DNA of 64,000 nt, taken from Erythrobacter sp. Its GTDB lineage: Bacteria; Pseudomonadota; Alphaproteobacteria; Sphingomonadales; Sphingomonadaceae. The translations under genes were made by a program, and so were the position numbers. Location of the stretch: assembly GCF_024305245.1 (NCBI RefSeq), contig NZ_JAMWYX010000006.1, forward strand, positions 124,001 through 188,000, in the 5' to 3' direction. Of the stretch, positions 62,089 through 64,000 are shown in pieces; positions within the stretch are counted from its first letter, which is position 1, and each line of letters begins with the position of its first letter. The notes beneath the pieces are model-generated. The model was not told the origin of the DNA and made no database searches. It saw only the letters and a program-made list of their open reading frames with translations.

Positions 62089-62701
62089 GTGCGACCTCGC
62101 GTTTCAAGCTGAAGGCAAGGTCACGAATCCTGATCAATTAGGCAAATGAAAAATTTGCACTTTTCCAGAAATCGCAGAAATCCGCGGCTTTCGGCTGTGA
62201 ATTTCAGACGTGCTTCAGGCACGATAAGCCGACGTTGCACCCGCGAATCGACTTACCGCTAACGGATGTCCAGGCTGCGATTGTCAGAACCTTCGCGGCG
62301 TCTCTTCCAGCAAGCAGTTCGCAGCGTTGGTTCCTCGGCGTTAGCGCGGCAGCGGTCGCTTTTCGATCGGCAGCCAATGTCTGAATTGGGGTCGGTTGCT
62401 GAACGGCAGGATTTTTTCAGAAGGGCGGCAAAGCCGACATTCGCGGCCCGATCTAAGCCGTGACGGCTCCCGACCCAGAGCCGGTCGTGCAGACCGGTCA
62501 GGGCAAACGTCTGCTGCAGGCAACAGGTGCCGATCAATCGGTCCCAAGGACCCCGTCGGCAAAGCGCCCTTGTCCCGACGGTTGGACCGACGGCCAATAT
62601 CACCCGAAAGCGGCTATCGCGATAGAGCTGGAACAGTGCCCGCCATGACCCGCGTCCTCTCTTTTTCTATCGTCGCTGTTCGACAATTCAGCGAGCCGCG
62701 G
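62089..62701. other. Intergenic with degenerate repeat blocks
   Basis: About 610 bases between the adaptor and the autotransporter, which are both on the minus strand. Short frames here are not supported. It has blocks of the interspersed repeat family (GCAGCGGTCGCTTTTC near 62350, AAAGCCGACATTCGCGGCC near 62431). The promoter of the exporter operon should lie near 62090-62200, which is AT-richer. Confidence 0.4.
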
Positions 62702-64000
62702 TCAGAAGGCTAGAGATATTCCCGCCCGGAAGCTGTGATTTTCAAAGCGATCAGCCACATCAGCATTGTAGCCAACCGAAAGGCTCGCGCGGTCAGACAG
62801 GCTAACCCGACTGCCAAGTCCCAGCGACAAGGCGTTTCGTGCAATCAGAGCGCCTGATACCTTAAAACTGTCGCCGCCCGCACGCAGTTCATGTGTTGAC
62901 CTTTCCGGCTCATCGAACCCATGCCGCCAACCAACCGATGCGTTGAAATCTGCCCGGGATCGGCCGATTGCGAAACCGGCGCCGAAGCGAACACCAAGCG
63001 TGGTGAAGGTAGCGCTGCTGTCGACCTCCTCACCCTCCAGCGCTGCGGGACCTCCGTTTTCGGCAAAGCCTTCCGAGGAGTGCCAGACCCGAGCGATTTC
63101 GCCGAACGGTGCGATGATCGCGCTGCCAGCCTTGAAGTTATAGGACAATCCGGCGTGGATCTGGCTTGTGCGCGCGGAATAGGAACTTTCCAGCCTGTCC
63201 GAAAAACCGCCGAAATTGATCAGCCTGTTAGCATCGATATCGTGCCAGGCGATATCCGCGCCGGCCTCGAGACTAAAACCGCCCAACTGGCCTGCGGCAT
63301 AGGCGCCCAGATGGGTGCTGCCGAGCGATGCGGTCGAACCTCGGTCGGCGACAGCGGTGTCGGAATGGGTATAGCCGGCGAAGGCGCCCAACCGCAGGTT
63401 GCCTATAACCGCCGCATCCGCCCCCGCGAGAAAGCCTTGCCACGTTTGCTCGAGCCTGGCGGTGCCATCCGTGGCATCTCTGCGCTGGTCGCCAGCGAGC
63501 CCCTGAATCCACAGTTCTAATGCATCCGCGTGCACCGCACCGTGTCTGGCGCGGGTGGCATCGCGAGTGATCCGGGCCTGGTCGACAAGCACCGCCGGGA
63601 GCGAGGCGTAAAGCTCTCCCGTCAGACTATCCAGCGCATCCCGCGCCGCGGCTTCGTCGGTTTGACCGAGCAGTGCCGTCACGATCTCATTGCCGCCACC
63701 GAGCGCATCGAGCGTCCCGCCGATGCCAGCCTGATTGGCGGTCAGCGCAATGTCGGAGAAGCGGGCGACCTGGTTTGACCTGAGGTAGACCGCCGTCGGA
63801 TCATATTCGAGGGCGAAATCGAGAAAGACATATCCGTCCGTTACCGCGTCGAAGGCTCCGTTGACGCCGCCGTCAGCGGTCAGAATCGTATAGGTCCCCG
63901 GCAGATAGGTTTCGCCCGTGTCGGTCCCGTTTTCCGGGATGACGACGACAGTGCCCCCGTTGAGGGTCGCGCTGCCAGTGACGCTGACCGTGTCGTTGTT
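62702..64000 (-). CDS. Autotransporter (type V secretion), C-terminal part; 5' end outside window
   Basis: The open frame runs to the right edge. The visible part (432 codons) has passenger-like repeats near the edge (NNDTVSVTGSATLNGGTVVV, TYLPGTYTILTADGGVNGAF, a typical autotransporter-associated beta-helix end), an alpha-helical linker (LDSLTGELYASLPAVLVDQA) and a 12-strand beta-barrel of ~290 residues ending in FRAGISLAF, with the terminal aromatic typical of BamA substrates. It would secrete the passenger to the cell surface. It lies upstream of the exporter operon on the same strand but separated by 613 bases, so it is probably an independent unit. Confidence 0.92.
   Translation of the reverse strand, partial: NNDTVSVTGSATLNGGTVVVIPENGTDTGETYLPGTYTILTADGGVNGAFDAVTDGYVFLDFALEYDPTAVYLRSNQVARFSDIALTANQAGIGGTLDALGGGNEIVTALLGQTDEAAARDALDSLTGELYASLPAVLVDQARITRDATRARHGAVHADALELWIQGLAGDQRRDATDGTARLEQTWQGFLAGADAAVIGNLRLGAFAGYTHSDTAVADRGSTASLGSTHLGAYAAGQLGGFSLEAGADIAWHDIDANRLINFGGFSDRLESSYSARTSQIHAGLSYNFKAGSAIIAPFGEIARVWHSSEGFAENGGPAALEGEEVDSSATFTTLGVRFGAGFAIGRSRADFNASVGWRHGFDEPERSTHELRAGGDSFKVSGALIARNALSLGLGSRVSLSDRASLSVGYNADVADRFENHSFRAGISLAF

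Overview
The window is high-GC DNA (roughly 60-65% by eye) from an alphaproteobacterium, most likely a member of the Sphingomonadales close to Erythrobacter/Altererythrobacter. I infer this from protein style and gene content: a GH3 glucosidase with a LacI regulator and an MFS permease, paired DUF1501/DUF1800 proteins, ExoD, a BLUF photoreceptor, and an SDR fused to membrane segments. No rRNA, tRNA or CRISPR array was seen.

Regions. (1) 0-17.5 kb is chromosomal metabolism: a sugar-utilisation locus (LacI, MFS, GH3) with a visible LacI-type operator; a minus-strand group (alkyl sulfatase, DUF1800, DUF1501); an SDR-membrane protein; ExoD; a translationally coupled trio (N-formylglutamate amidohydrolase-like, QEGLA/DUF1704 metallopeptidase, GshB-like ATP-grasp); and a PQQ sugar dehydrogenase. 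(2) 17.6-26.6 kb is patchy. It holds a large tyrosine recombinase, an MscS-like channel, an AppA-type BLUF plus B12-domain photoreceptor, an XRE regulator/membrane-protein pair with a palindromic operator and a decayed duplicate, and several small membrane proteins separated by degenerate interspersed repeats. (3) 26.9-36.3 kb holds a TolC-HlyD-permease-permease export operon with no ATPase gene, a DUF389 protein, a retropepsin-like protease, a lipoprotein and a YegD-like Hsp70.

(4) 36.6-57.3 kb is a mosaic island. Fragments of what look like same-orientation IS3-family copies flank a three-gene nucleic-acid-processing operon: a 1997-aa DUF4011-helicase-nuclease (Hhe-like), an SbcD-like nuclease and an SbcC/YhaN-like ATPase. 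This is a strong candidate for a composite-transposon-borne anti-phage system. It is followed by an unrecognised gene with an in-frame stop, an AT-rich segment, a plasmid/ICE-like group with two 3'-5' exonucleases, a secreted nuclease, an ADP-ribosyltransferase-like protein and an IS630 remnant.

(5) 57.4-62.1 kb is a complete minus-strand double-glycine secretion locus: HlyD adaptor, C39-peptidase ABC transporter, a 178-aa precursor with a consensus GG leader and an EF-hand loop, and a CPBP-like membrane protein overlapping it. Together with the DUF4011/SbcCD operon, this is the most likely place in the window for something undescribed. The window ends inside an autotransporter gene.
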